Shown here: positions 29,759 to 41,600 of the stretch, in pieces
How positions within the stretch are numbered: position 1 is the stretch's first letter
Layout: the number at the start of each line of letters is the position of its first letter
NCBI GenBank assembly: GCA_009763385.1
Contig: CM019822.1
Location: 23,926,842 to 23,990,841, forward strand
From: Coix lacryma-jobi var. lacryma-jobi
Lineage: Eukaryota; Streptophyta; Magnoliopsida; Poales; Poaceae
Length of the DNA: 64,000 nucleotides
Reading direction: 5' to 3'
Notes under the pieces: generated by a model
Told to the model about the DNA's origin: nothing
Databases searched by the model: none
What the model saw: only the letters and a program-made list of their open reading frames with translations
Position numbers and translations under genes: made by a program

Positions 29759-30792
29759 GGAACAAGTCCATTTTTCCTCCCTCAAAAGGACTTTTGAGAA
29801 AGTCCGATTTTACTCCCTTAATTTCAAAACCGGACAAACAACCTCCCTTAACTTTTCAATCCGTGTATTTTACCTCCCTGGACGATTTTGCACGGTGGTT
29901 TGCTACAGTAACCGTGGTTTTGCTACAATAACAGTGTTTTGTCTTTTTCTTCTTTTTATTTATTTTCGCTGAATATTTGAAAAATCAAAGAAAAATTATA
30001 AAATAGAAAATCCAATTTTGTTGGACTCCACATGAGTAGATATATACAATGAACATATAATATGATATACTTTAGTACAAAGTTTTTATTGTAGCTTTAG
30101 ACCCATGCTTTTCTGTAACTAAAAAAAATTATAACTAAGTTATACATGATCCAATGAGTATAAATTTTTTAATATAGTTGAAGCATACAATAATTATCTC
30201 ACCATAAAAATTTGACCAGAATTAGACTATAGAAACTGCAACTATGAATTATTACAATTAATTCCATACGATAATATGTTTTTTGTAATTATTTTGATTA
30301 ATTCATAGCTACAGTTTGTATAGTCTAATTATGATCAAATTTTATGGTGGACTAATTATTGTATGCTTCAACTGTATTCAAAAATTTATACTCATTAAAT
30401 CATGTATAACTTAGTTATAAATTTATTTTAATTACAAAAAACATAGATCTAAATCTACAACAAAAACTTGTACTAAAGTATACCATATTATAAGTTCACT
30501 GTATAGATCTACTCATATTGAGTCCAACAAAATTAGATTTTCTATTTTATGATTTTTCTGTGATTTACTATGATTTTTCAAAAATTCAGCAAAAATAAAT
30601 AAATTAAAAAGACAAAACCAGTGTTACTGTAGCAAAATCACCGTTACTGTAGCAAAACCACCGTCCAAAACCGGCCAGGGAGGTAAAATGCATGGATTCA
30701 AAAGTTAAGGGAGATTGTTTGTCCGGTTTTGAAATTGAGGGAGGAAAATCGGACTTCGTCAAAAGTTGAGGAAGGAAAAATAGACTTTTTCC
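29759..30792. mobile_element. Mutator-type foldback element, about 1-kb palindrome, 9-bp target duplication
   Basis: Flanked by identical nonamers TTAAGAAAT at 29750-29758 and 30793-30801. The left end reads GGAACAAGTCCATTTTTCC and the right end is its near inverse. The two halves are inverted copies over almost the whole 1,034 bp, with a centre near 30270. They share, in inverse, TCAAAACCGGACAAACAA, GTTTTGCTACAGTAAC, TAGTACAAAGTTTTTATTG and the ATTAATTC core. No coding sequence is present. Long terminal inverted repeats and a 9-bp duplication fit non-autonomous Mutator-like elements. Confidence 0.87.
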
Positions 30793-30801
30793 TTAAGAAA
30801 T

Positions 30802-31621
30802 CCGGACATCCTTGTTGAAAAGGCCGGGCATCATAGATGACACCCAACGTCAAGTGGGCTTCGCCTGCAGAAATCCGGACCGTTCCTACAGGAAATTAAC
30901 CGCCGCAGAAACAGCCCAATGACAGAGGGGGACTTGTGTGATCTGTGCCTGTGCGTGGAGACGCATGCTTCCCATGTTTATTTTCATCTCCTTTGCTGAA
31001 GTCAATGGATGGATCGTGTCAAATTCTAAGCTAGCCAGCCTGTTCCCTGTATGAACAAACGATGCTTAAGCTTAATCCTACACAGTGGAACTGCTTGACT
31101 GCTAACGTTTAGATATCACAAAATACGCTAGCTAGCCGTCAACACGACAACACCGATTATTATCCCCAGGAGCGCAGCCCATTACTCGGTCACCATATTT
31201 TAAGAGAAGCAGCCTCATCTGTAGCAGACTACGAACGTTATCCCTGCAAAATTTATAATTTCTCCATGACTACTGGACAGCGGTGGGGGTTGAGAATAAT
31301 ATTCGTACAAGCAAGCATGATGAAAAATGAAACGAACGCGTTGTCCAGCTCATCTGATCTAGTAGCTCTGGCCGGCCACCGGCCCGTACGTACTGCGTCG
31401 CCGCTGATGGGTCACTCGTGCTCCGCACCGGCTGCCGCTAGCATCCACCGGACATCGAGAGCACGGAGTGCTCATACTGCTCAACGGTGGTCGTCTGGTC
31501 GACAGTACGTGTCTACATTTCACCCCGTTCTTGACTGCAGTGTGTTAGATTTTTTCTTTAGTTTTTCCGTCCATCAACGTGAGTGACCACCATTGGGTCC
31601 GTTCCATCAAACAAAACACAG
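30802..31621. other. Intergenic, nothing recognised
   Basis: Ordinary spacer without supported gene or repeat. Confidence 0.5.
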
Positions 31622-31624
31622 TAA

Positions 31625-31951
31625 GGGTCTGTTTGGTACAGCTCACAACAGTTTCATGAGCTGTTGTGAGCTGTTTTTTTTTTTTTGCCAAACACAATTT
31701 TACAAAACAGCTTCACCTATGAAGTTGTTTTATCCTCTCTCTCACAAAAACAGCTTCACCCATGAAGCTGAAAAAAATAGGTTTTCACAGCTTACACCTC
31801 CATTTCTCTCTCCCAACCATGCATGAAGTTGTTGGTGAAGCTGTTTTGTCAAACACTTTTTTCAAAACAGCTCAGCTTCACATTTGCTCATGAATCTATT
31901 TTCTAAAAAAAACAGCTTCACTAGTGAAACTGAGCTATACCAAAGAGGGCC
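31625..31951. mobile_element. Harbinger/Tourist-like MITE
   Basis: The 327-bp element begins GGGTCTGTTTGGTACAGCTC and ends with the inverted GAGCTATACCAAAGAGGGCC. It is flanked by TAA on both sides (31622-31624 and 31952-31954). Internal AACAGCTTCA/TGAAGCTGTTTT copies in both directions give further foldback. Non-coding. Confidence 0.8.
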
Positions 31952-31954
31952 TAA

Positions 31955-33618
31955 TAATACCAAAACGAGCTCATGCAGATTTTTTTTTGAGTTTGTGAAG
32001 AAACCGAGTGTCGAGTGTTTCTTCCTCCACCTGCACTTGATTCTTTACGTGTATGCGCCCTCCCATCTTGCCCCCTCCTCCTCCTCGTGGATCCGGCCAT
32101 CCATGCCCTCCTACACCGCTTCTCCTCCTCGTCACCCCTGGCACTGACCATCGCCCCATCGCCCCACTGCGGACGCTAGGGTTTACCGGAGCTCTGGTGA
32201 GCTAGGACCGCGGTGATCGCCTGTTACCCTCCCCCATCACCACCACATTCTCCAACTCCGGTGAGCCTCCCTCGCTTTGACCTGGCCCGATCACTGCTCC
32301 CGTTGCCAACGCTCCCTTAAACCGCCTGATCTACCTACCTCCTTCGGACAGACCTTCTATACCCGCTGGTGTTGGAGAAGAAGAAGAGGGAGAGATCGCC
32401 GTAACCCTAGCTACCGCGACCACACTGGAGGGGAGGAAGGAAAGAGCCGCGAGCTCGGTGGAGCATGGGATCGGAGGCTCCAGTGTTGTCGTGGACAGAT
32501 CCGATGCTCCACAAATCACATGCTAATGATGGATAAAACACGATCCAATGCTCCACAAATCACATGTTAAAGATGGATAAAACAAAATCACATGTTAAAG
32601 ATGGATAAAACACTCGGTTGTGCGTTACCATTTGCCTTTTTTTCACCCAAAATCATGCAGACATCTGTAGATCATCAGAAATTAAACGTACCACGGTACT
32701 GTTGCCACCAAACTGTGGCAGTGCGTATTGCGTAGGAGTATACTAGTACTGTAGCCTGTAGGTATACGTACGTACGTCTGTCAGGGTCTGTTTGGAAGAG
32801 AGAAATTTCACAGGAATCACGCAAGAATTTTACAAGAATCAGTTCAATTTTACATGAAAAATGAAAAATGCAGGAACGAGGAAAAATTCTCGCGTCCCTC
32901 TTCTAACATTCAACAAGGCCTGCTCGTGCTCTGTCTGTCAATCGATCGATCGCGTTTCAGCTCGGCTCTTCCCAGCAGACAGCCAGACAAACCCACACAG
33001 CAGCAGCAGTAATGTTGCCCTACTCGTACCGTACGTGTCGTACACACAAGAGTACTCGAATGGTTGCATACTAGCTAGCTACTGCACGTATCATACCATG
33101 GTCCATGGCAGCACCTAAGCACGACGTTCAGATCTGTACATATACATCAAATAATCACTACTATATTTATAGGAACGAAAAGAAGAAGAGAGAGAGAACT
33201 CTGGTAACACACAAGCTGTGCTTCTGTGGGATGCATCATAGTGCTAGGCTGCTAGCGTTTTTGCTCGCGAGATGGCACATGAGTCCACTTGTAAAGCTGA
33301 CGGGAAAGAAATCCAGATCAGACCCGCAGCGGGGACGCACTGGTGCTATTCTTCAGAAATTCTCTCCCGTGGCATGTGACGCGTGGGGCCCGCCGGCTGC
33401 CCATGCATCGTAGGGTTTGACACGCTGCAAGTACCATTAGTACATCTGTACAATATCCGCAGTATTTAAACAACCGATCGAACTAACTAATCCCGTGGAA
33501 AATGGAAAAGATTCCACCTGTTGCGTCCCTTTCCGATCTTTACATAGACAGTCACCTCTTAGCTGTCTCACTCGTAAACCCTAGCTTTGGACACGCACAG
33601 CGGCACAGGCACAGGTGC
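31955..33618. other. Intergenic upstream of the first PADRE gene
   Basis: No gene recognised. AATCACATGTTAAAGATGGA-type units recur three times at about 32513-32612. A lone MITE-like end (GGGTCTGTTTGGAAGAG) lies near 32785. Confidence 0.45.
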
Positions 33619-33628
33619 TATATATATT
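33619..33628 (+). promoter_or_regulatory. TATA box of the first PADRE gene
   Basis: TATATATATT lies about 130 bp before the start codon at 33757, leaving a leader of about 100 bases. Confidence 0.55.
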
Positions 33629-33756
33629 TTCGTCCGTTGTTCTCTAGCTACTGGCGTTACATTCAACAACTGCTAGAGACCACCACAGCACGAGAGGCAG
33701 AGAGCTTTAGCTGAGCAAGCAAGAGCCGAGAGGTAACAGATCACCAGATCGGATCC

Positions 33757-34152
33757 ATGGAGCTGGAGGCCGCTGCTGCCGCGCCGGCGACGTGCAGGAG
33801 GGACGGGCGGAAGCTGGTGCGGTGCCCGCGGCTGCATCTGGACACCAAGACGGTCACCGCCATCGAGCAGTCCACGGGGAAGGGGGAGAGCGTCGCGGGC
33901 GTGGCCGCGGGCGCGATGCGCGTCAAGATCGTGCTCAGCAAGCAGCAGCTCAAGCAGGTGGCAGCGGCCGTGGCCGCCGGGGGCGGCGGCGCCTTCGCCG
34001 CGCTGCCGCCGGCGCTGGAGCAGCTCGTCAGCGTGCTGAAGCGCCAGCACGCCAAGAAGCAGGCCGCGGCGGCCGACGTGCTGGCTGCAGCCGGAAGGCG
34101 CCGGGGTCGCTGGTCGCCGGCGCTGCAGAGCATCCCGGAGGAATGCTTTTAG
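33757..34152 (+). CDS. PADRE/DUF4228 family protein, copy 1
   Basis: Single-exon gene of 131 residues. Two family blocks are visible: RVKIVLSKQQLKQV (55-68) and a C-terminal WSPALQSIPEECF (119-131). Between them lies an Ala/Gly-rich, probably flexible region. Plant DUF4228 proteins, renamed PADRE for their response to pathogens and abiotic stress, are small, partly disordered and of unknown biochemical function. A second gene of this kind lies 7 kb downstream on the same strand (41145). The ATG is the first in the predicted transcript. Confidence 0.82.
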   Translation: MELEAAAAAPATCRRDGRKLVRCPRLHLDTKTVTAIEQSTGKGESVAGVAAGAMRVKIVLSKQQLKQVAAAVAAGGGGAFAALPPALEQLVSVLKRQHAKKQAAAADVLAAAGRRRGRWSPALQSIPEECF

Positions 34153-37100
34153 CTAGGCTAGGCGTGCGTATGCGTATGTGTAGTACTCTGCATTCTGCCA
34201 TCTGCTGCTTGTATAGCTACTAGACTTTCGCCAATTTTTCGGGCTCTTCTTCACGGGTCGCAACCTGCAGATAGTTGCATCCCAAATTTGAAATGTCACA
34301 TATTTTAATCTGGCATTTGCCACTTGGATCCATCGATCCAGAAAAAGAAAAGGATTCCTCTCTGTTTCCGAGATCATGTACATAGGAGTATCTCGATTTT
34401 TCGATCAGTAAAAGGACAATGAACTGGGAAAAGGAACCATAGCAGCGTGTCAAGTCTCTTTCTTTGCCGTCAAGTTGTTGTCCTGCTCCATGTGTGTGGC
34501 AGCGATGAGTAGTGATCTTGCAGATGCTTGCCCTGTTGGCTGCTGCAGGGGAATGGGAAATAGCCAAATGGTTGCCAGGCCACAAGATTCCTCTTATTAT
34601 ACGATAAGATCTACTGTATGTACACGAGAGGGTTACAGTTGTGGTTTATGCATGATCAGAAGGGAGCAATTAGTACACCGCCATGGCCTACTGGGTGTGG
34701 CCTGTGGTGTGTATCATCATTAGCCAACGTCTAATCAGCTTCAGTGCCGAGTCGATCGGATCGGATAAGAGTTTTGTTAGTGGCTTAGGTGCTCGCCAAT
34801 TTCCACCTCAGCTTGCACAGAGGACAGAGCCAAGCCAAGTCAAGGCAAATGCAGTGGCTTGACGCTGCTGCTCATCGCCCCGGACGATGTAAAAGGTAAG
34901 GTCTTTCTCTCGCAGTCTCGCAACAATGGTGGACTACGGGTGAGACAGGGTTAACTGTGGAAACACAAGAGAAACCAAGAGTAAGTAGATCGTCAGAGGC
35001 CCTCAAGGTGTGCAAACTTTTTGAAGCACAGCCTCCTGATCGGCTGATCCTACTAGGTACCGGCCTACCGGGCGTGCGTTCAACGGCCAGCTTGATCTGG
35101 AAAAGGTTTCTATTTACTTGCTACGGATCGCCAAACTTTTTTTTTCTTAACTTTGAATTCTGTCTCGTAGTCATTTTGAATACAAATCTGTTGATGCAAA
35201 ATATTATGTCATAAACTCACATCTAATCCAAATAGTGGTTGATCAGAGTATATAAATAAATGTCATTATCATTCTAGGATACATGGAGTAAACACTTATC
35301 CAGGCTCTCTGGCGCCATGAAGCCGAGCTAATTATGCCCATGCTGCCACATGGCCTTACATATATACGCATACGTATGCAGTTACTGAACAACAAATAGT
35401 CTGACGTACGTACCGCACCGATATTACTGGCCTCCGCGAGTACCTGATGAAGTAGTGAAGTGGGTGATGACGTGATGCCAAAATGGCGGAGCCCGGGCAC
35501 ACGTATGCCATCCGATCAAATGACCGTTTGATGACTTAATTTTTCACCGGTAGCAATTCACAGACCATTACAGAATAATGGTCTCAACAAACTCTAGTAG
35601 AAATGTAGAATCGCAGTCCTATATATAGAGTATAGACTAGTTCAGACACACATGTATATACCCATCCGTACCAAATTGTACTGGTACTAGCAAGCAACGA
35701 AACCACTTTTCTGACTGCCTGCCGCTTTTTTTCCACGAGCCAGGCAGGCGCGCAACTATCACGATCAGACCACCGCCGGGCAGCATTCGGTTACCAGTCA
35801 GTCAGTTATACGACGCGCCGCGATGGACCGGCGACCGGTGCCCCCCGCAGACAAGTGACGCAAAAGAGGCGATAAAACCAGCGAAAATCCAGGCAGGCTC
35901 CACGGCCGCCCGCCCGCCCACCAACGCGCACATGGGCCACGGCCGTGGTGAGGCCATCCCTCTCGTGGCTTAGGCGAACCGTCCGGGCCAGCACCGCTCG
36001 AGCAGTCGAGCCCAAAGCCTCCCCGGTGACAGGCTGACAGCGGCCGGCGCAACCCGACGAGACGACAGCCGTGTTGGTGACGCGCGCATTGTCATGTACT
36101 ACTAGCACAAGCGCGCGCGCGAGCGGCGGCAGCCCGCTGCCCGCGCGCCGCTGTGTTGTGCAGTGCTGCGTCGATTTCGATCGCGGGGGGCAGCCAGGCC
36201 GCGCATGTGCCCCTACCTGAAAACGACCGTGATCGCGAGAGCTCCGAGCCCTCGCCATCAGAGACTTCACAGGACGCGAAGCGCGACACGCAACGACCTG
36301 GGCCGGGGCGCGAGCGCAACAGCACCGGCACACGTCTCGTAGGGCGGGGGCGCACGCGTCCGGGGCCGTGCGTCGCCGCATGGGCGGCCCCGATCGCGCA
36401 GGCGGGGCCCCCCCTGCGCCCGATCGCCGCGGCGTGATCCGCCCCGCCGGCTGGGGCGGGGTGGCGGAACGGGCCGGTCGCCCGTGCACAGCCTAGGAGG
36501 GCCCGGGCCCCTCCCCTGATCAGGCCAGGTCTCTGCTGTGTCTGTTAGCACAACTGCACCCGGCAGGTCGTGTGGTGTGTGTCCTCTTGATGGACGCCGG
36601 TTACGCGTCCTGCTTATCCGAAATAATTTCCTCTGCCCAACGCCGATTGGGACGTGGGGTCGGAGCTTAGAGGTTGAGCACCGGTACGTCACGCTTGCAT
36701 CAGCCTTGCGTCACGATATTTCCTCTTTTCTTTATTGTTCGGGTTCCCACCCTCATCTTCGTTTTTTTTTCGTCGGCGGGGCCCGCGGGTCCTTGGAGTG
36801 CATGTTACCTGTCAAAAACAATTCGTGTGGTACGAATATCTAAGAACTTGTACTGTAGCGAGCGAGCGAGCTAGCTACGTGTACTACTACTCCGTACGTC
36901 GTACGCACGCCTCGGTTGTGTATGCCAAGGTTGATCACGTTCACCGATTGTACGTTACTTGATGTATAAGATTATCAATCATCGATTGGTCAACCTAGAG
37001 TTCTCAGCTTTGGTAATTTTACCCGTCAATCACGTTCTTCATCGCGAAGTAGACTTTGCAGCTTCTCTAAGCTTCTTCATCAGCTGTTGCCTTCCAATGG

Positions 37101-39024
37101 ACCTTTCGCAAGAAACACCTATACGTGTCAAAAGAATGAGCGTCGCTCAGCTTCGATCGTCCCTGCCTGCCTGCCAGGTAGACGGTAGACCGACGACAGG
37201 TGGATCAGCGCTTCCCCAATGGTACGGTGCAAATCGCGCTCGATCCGTCTCACGGTCACGGAGACGATTCCGTCGCGCAACTAGGGCAGTACTGCCAAAC
37301 AGGTGCTCACGCAAATCTGGGATCGCAGAACAATTCGCTTCCATATAATGTTGTCGTGAAAAGGGGCGCCCTTCACATGCGTTTTGTCCGTAGTGTGCGT
37401 AGTACAACTCACGTACTCCTACTTACCTGCATGGATCCCGGCCGCAAGCGTGCAACAAAACAACAGCAACAGCAGCTGCTGCCTGCTGCAGAGATCGAGC
37501 TGCTCCTCGGCTCGTATTTTACTACGGTTCCCTGGCCCGCGGCTGCACAGTAGTAGTGTGTGCTTGTTGCCTTGTACTGTATAAACTGCACTCACAGTCA
37601 CAGTCTGGGGAGGGCGACCCAGCTTCCTTGAAGCAACCTCAACATGCCCCGCAGGCTGCGGCTAGCTAGCTAGCAGCGAATAAATGAATGAATAATAGAA
37701 ACTCAGTAGTAAGATCCAACTAATCTGGCCGGGCTCGTGTATTAGCTTCCTATTCTAAGCATCTTATTTCTTTTTATATACAGTACTTTACAAGTAGCTA
37801 CTAGAGGTCGCCGAGCAATGAGTCTGGCATGTGGGCCACCGCGACGATGGCGACGCTGTGCGTAGCACGCAAAGCAACGCAGCTAGCTCTGTTCATGCAT
37901 GTGAAGAAGAAAAAGCTAGGTACCGAGAATATATAGATACAGTACCAAGCCAAATGTTTATTTATTGGAATAGTAATTTTTTTGTGACATGGTTTGCATT
38001 GCACCCAAAGGAAAACGGTTGCTCTTGCGCCGAGCTGCCTGCCATCAGTCTCCGCTGCATGTTACCTCTTCCTCCAAACACGGCAGGCATGCATTGTACA
38101 CTGCCACAGAACCAGATTGGTCGATGGCCCCTTGCAGAAGCCAAAGACTCTGCGTACTTCCGTTGACAAGTTAGTTATAGTAATCATAAGCAGAGGAGAT
38201 GAGGACACCAACCCTTAACAGCATTGGCACGTCTAAGCAGCATCAGCATTCAGCAGCGGTCCAGCGGAGCAGAGGAATTCGTTCAATTCACACGCCGCGG
38301 TGTGCCGGTGTAACTGGCTCGTCTACGTACGCGCTCAACTCAACTCCCATATCTGAGCTGGTGCTGCGATCTTCTTCTTCTTGTTTGTACAGCCACTTGG
38401 CGTGCCGGAAATCACAGGATGGCTAGCTAGCTAGCTAGTAGACGCTCCAGCTTTCAGGCTTGGACCCGTGTTTGCCCGCCCGCCTGCCTGCATTATTGCG
38501 GCCGGGATGAGGAAATCTCGATCGATCGGCTCCGCGTTACCACGGCAATCATGCAGGGTTGGTTGGTTCACCGTCCGCGTTGATCCTTTCGGGTGTGCTA
38601 ATAATAATAATCAACAGCATGCCAGTTGCGGTTAATCTACAGCCCTGATTTTGGAGAAAATGACTATCAAATTCTAATCCTGGTGCGTGGTGGTTAACTG
38701 GCGGTTATGTTCTAGTAGTAGTAGCCTGCCTGACGTCTTTTTCATTGTTGGATTTGGAGTAGTAGTGTGTATAAAAAATTGGGATCAGTTTTCATCATCA
38801 GCTAGCTAGGTGATCGATCACGCGCGGGTGCTCCCTCGATTCATCAATCGACGTCCCGTGTACACGCAAGGATTCGATCCGGAGCCCTGAAAGGGACACT
38901 ACTAGCTAGCAATACAGTATATCTGAATAAAATTTTGAATTTTGCTCAAAACACCGTTACCTGCCGCCGTTTCAGACTGATGGGGCACCAGTAGTATATT
39001 TTGGCTTTGTGTACTTCCAATGCC
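34153..39024. other. 4.9-kb spacer between the two PADRE genes
   Basis: No gene recognised. A strongly G+C-rich island at about 35800-36500 has long open frames on both strands, but none has a domain or plausible composition. Runs of GCTAGCTAGC occur near 38420-38440. Confidence 0.45.
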
Positions 39025-39029
39025 CTACT

Positions 39030-40218
39030 TGTCGGGGGACCGCAAAAGGGGTACCCCAACCAACGCAAAACAAGAAGGTTAAATCTAAAACATCAATTAA
39101 TAACAAACCTAGCAAGTCTAACACTCTGAAAAGTCAACCCCTCGAGGCCTACAACGCCGGCCCATCACTGGGGAGCCCGGGCTCGCCAAAACACTGCCGA
39201 CCGCCTCGCGGCAACCTACCCCTCGAGCCCTCCACGGCCGTACACCGCTCCTCGAGACCCCACGCGGGGAGCTCGAGCCTCTCTAGCACGACAGCCTATC
39301 CCTCGAGACACTTCACACCTCCCTCGAGCGGTACCAGACGTTGGATACCAGCCCCATACTGCGCATTTAATGCGTTCACCTACTCCGGTCACGTCTTCTG
39401 GTGCACGGCGTGCGCCACAGTGAACCGGAGCAGGGGTCAAAACTCGTTTTCACCACAAGCATGGGCAAAAAGGCACCAGTACAGCACTATTCGGCCATAC
39501 CCTACACTGTTGTACGTCCAAGCCACGTTTCGAGACCTGGATACCCGCTGTGCGCTCGGGTTTCCCGGGACTTGCTCATACCTGCGGGGACTCGAGCCCC
39601 CCGTAGGCGCCACCTCGAGGCCGACCCTGCGCCCCTCGAGCCCTGACAGTCTTCACGCTATTGGAGGACAGGTACCCCCGAGACCCGGAGGAACCCTGCC
39701 ACGTCATGTACGTGCCGAGATGGGCGCTGCATGACCTCCACGTCGTCACGTCTCCACGTCCGCGCCAGGGATGGAGGCCACGCTTCAAGGACGCTTTAAC
39801 AGCAACCCCCATGTCGGCTACAGCGACCCCGATAAGACAGAATTCCAACTCTTCACCGTATTGGGCGATGTACATTCCGACTCCTGTATTACACTTATGT
39901 AACTCTGGCCTCCTCTTGCTCTATAAAAGGGGACACCAGGGCCCTTCGCTCCTCCGGTTACACAACTCCACAAGAGAGATAAGTCTAGGACCACACCCAC
40001 TTGAGTCCGGACTCCGGTCCACGCTCCTAGAGCTTGTATTCGCCCCTGTACAAGCACTTAGGTGCAAGTAATACAAAAACCTCCTCCCCCGCTGGACGTA
40101 AGGCCTTCTTTGCCCGAACCAGGATAAATTCTTCTGTCATCTTGCATCACCACCCAGGAAGAGAGCACGCGATCATATTACTAGTTAGTGTCATACCCTC
40201 GGGGTAGAAACACCGACA
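39030..40218 (+). mobile_element. Solo LTR of an LTR retrotransposon
   Basis: The 1,189-bp block begins TGTCGGGGG and ends CACCGACA, with terminal TG...CA and inverted TGTCGG/CCGACA. It is flanked by identical pentamers CTACT at 39025-39029 and 40219-40223. A CTATAAAAGGGG box at about 39920 suggests plus orientation. No internal coding part exists, so recombination between two LTRs probably removed the rest. CTCGAG/CCTCGAG-rich text fills the middle. Confidence 0.85.
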
Positions 40219-40223
40219 CTACT

Positions 40224-40910
40224 TGATCTGGAGCGTCTAAGTGTATGGGATTGATCATGACCTGATTGATCACACAACTGGATATGCGTGCGTACGTACG
40301 GAGTATATTTGTACGCGATGCACGACCGCATATACCTGACAAATTAGTGCGTATCTAGCTAGCTAGCTATGCAGAAATGCGGCAGCAAATACCGATACCG
40401 AAATAGCATGAGGGTCGACATATCAGTCGGAAGCGGTAGCTTCAGCACTAGCTAACGATCGATGTCTACGTCAAATACGCCACCTTAACCGAATGTACGT
40501 AGACTCCAAGAGTCACCGGGGGCGCCTGTGCGCCAACACGTTACTTGCAAGGGCCTCTCGCCCCCAATGATTCCTCCATGTCACTCCGCGAGGAGAGGGA
40601 CAGCCATGTGAGGCGTCCTATCTTTATTCAGCTCACCCCCCATCTCAATTAGTCCCTGTCTCATGATTGTTTTTAGAGTCTTAATTAAAAAAGGGTACCA
40701 CCACCAAGCGCTCCAAGCGAAAACCAAAAAAAAAAAAAAAACCGGACAGATGACAGGTGACGGAGTAAGGTCAGGGTCGACGTAGTAGTAGTATAAGGCT
40801 GGTCCAGGCCGAGGCCCCACGTGTCATGGGCACGGCTGGGCGTGTTCGGAGACAGTTGTGGGCTTGTGGCTGCGCTCACCAAAAGGCGGGCGTCGCCACT
40901 CGCCAGCTAG
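40224..40910. other. Promoter region of the second PADRE gene
   Basis: No gene recognised. A run of 16-17 A ends at about 40740. GCTAGCTAGCTAGC occurs near 40358. Confidence 0.45.
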
Positions 40911-40917
40911 TATATAA
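40911..40917 (+). promoter_or_regulatory. TATA box of the second PADRE gene
   Basis: TATATAA lies only 3 bp before an upstream in-frame ATG (40920). That ATG is therefore probably not transcribed, which favours the start at 41145. Confidence 0.6.
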
Positions 40918-41144
40918 GCATGTTGGTATGGATGGCCATGGGCGTCACATTACTCGCGTCGCGGCAGCCCACGCCCACATATTCACTTTGCCTTCGCTTT
41001 AGCCTTTGTGCTGTAACTTGCAAGGAACGTCGGCGAGCGGTTCAGGAAGGCAGGCGCACGGACTCCCCCTCGCCCAGCCACCCGCCGCCCCAGCCTCCGG
41101 CCCAGAGAGAGACCACCGGCCACCGGCTGGCGCTAGCTCCCGCG

Positions 41145-41600
41145 ATGGCGTCCAGGTGCTTCTTCCCCAGGGACGCGGCCGCCGACGGCGGCCGGCACCA
41201 GCACCAGCACCAGCAGTCGTCGAAGGCCGCGGCGGCGGCCCTCGAGCAGCTGCACCACGGCGGGCGCGTCCTGTCCAGGGAGGACGTCGGCGGCGCGGTG
41301 CGCGTGAAGATCGTCGTCAGCAAGCGCGAGCTCAAGCAGATGGTCGCGGCGCTCGGGGACGGCGCCGGCGCGGTGACCGCGGCGGCGGCGGCCGCCGCGG
41401 CCACCAGCGAGCGGCACCGGCAGCGCGCGACGGCGGGGGGGTCGTCGTGCGCGGGAGGGGCGGGGCCCGGCGCCGAGCAGAGGCTGCAGTCGCTGCGGCG
41501 GCGCAGCATGCGGAGGGCCGCCGAGGCGGCGGCGCGGCGGATGCAGGCCAGCGGGGAGTGGGAGCCCGGCCTGCAGAGCATCCCCGAGGAGGTTTTCTGA
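41145..41600 (+). CDS. PADRE/DUF4228 family protein, copy 2
   Basis: Single-exon gene of 151 residues. It shares both blocks of copy 1: RVKIVVSKRELKQM (53-66) and C-terminal WEPGLQSIPEEVF (139-151). The linker is longer and rich in Ala, Arg and Gly, and there is a His/Gln-rich patch at 18-24. I chose 41145 because the only upstream in-frame ATG (40920) sits next to the TATA box. Family role: stress-responsive, biochemical function unknown. Same strand as copy 1, with an LTR remnant between them. Confidence 0.82.
   Translation: MASRCFFPRDAAADGGRHQHQHQQSSKAAAAALEQLHHGGRVLSREDVGGAVRVKIVVSKRELKQMVAALGDGAGAVTAAAAAAAATSERHRQRATAGGSSCAGGAGPGAEQRLQSLRRRSMRRAAEAAARRMQASGEWEPGLQSIPEEVF

Noticed and set aside
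35806..36489. 227-codon open frame on the minus strand
   Set aside because: G+C-rich sequence keeps frames open on both strands; composition is Arg/Ala/Pro-rich with no domain or gene structure.
39009..39734. 241-codon frame
   Set aside because: Begins outside and runs into the solo LTR; Pro/Ser-rich translation of LTR sequence.
40920..41144. N-terminal extension of PADRE copy 2
   Set aside because: The upstream ATG lies 3 bp after the TATA box and should not be in the mRNA.
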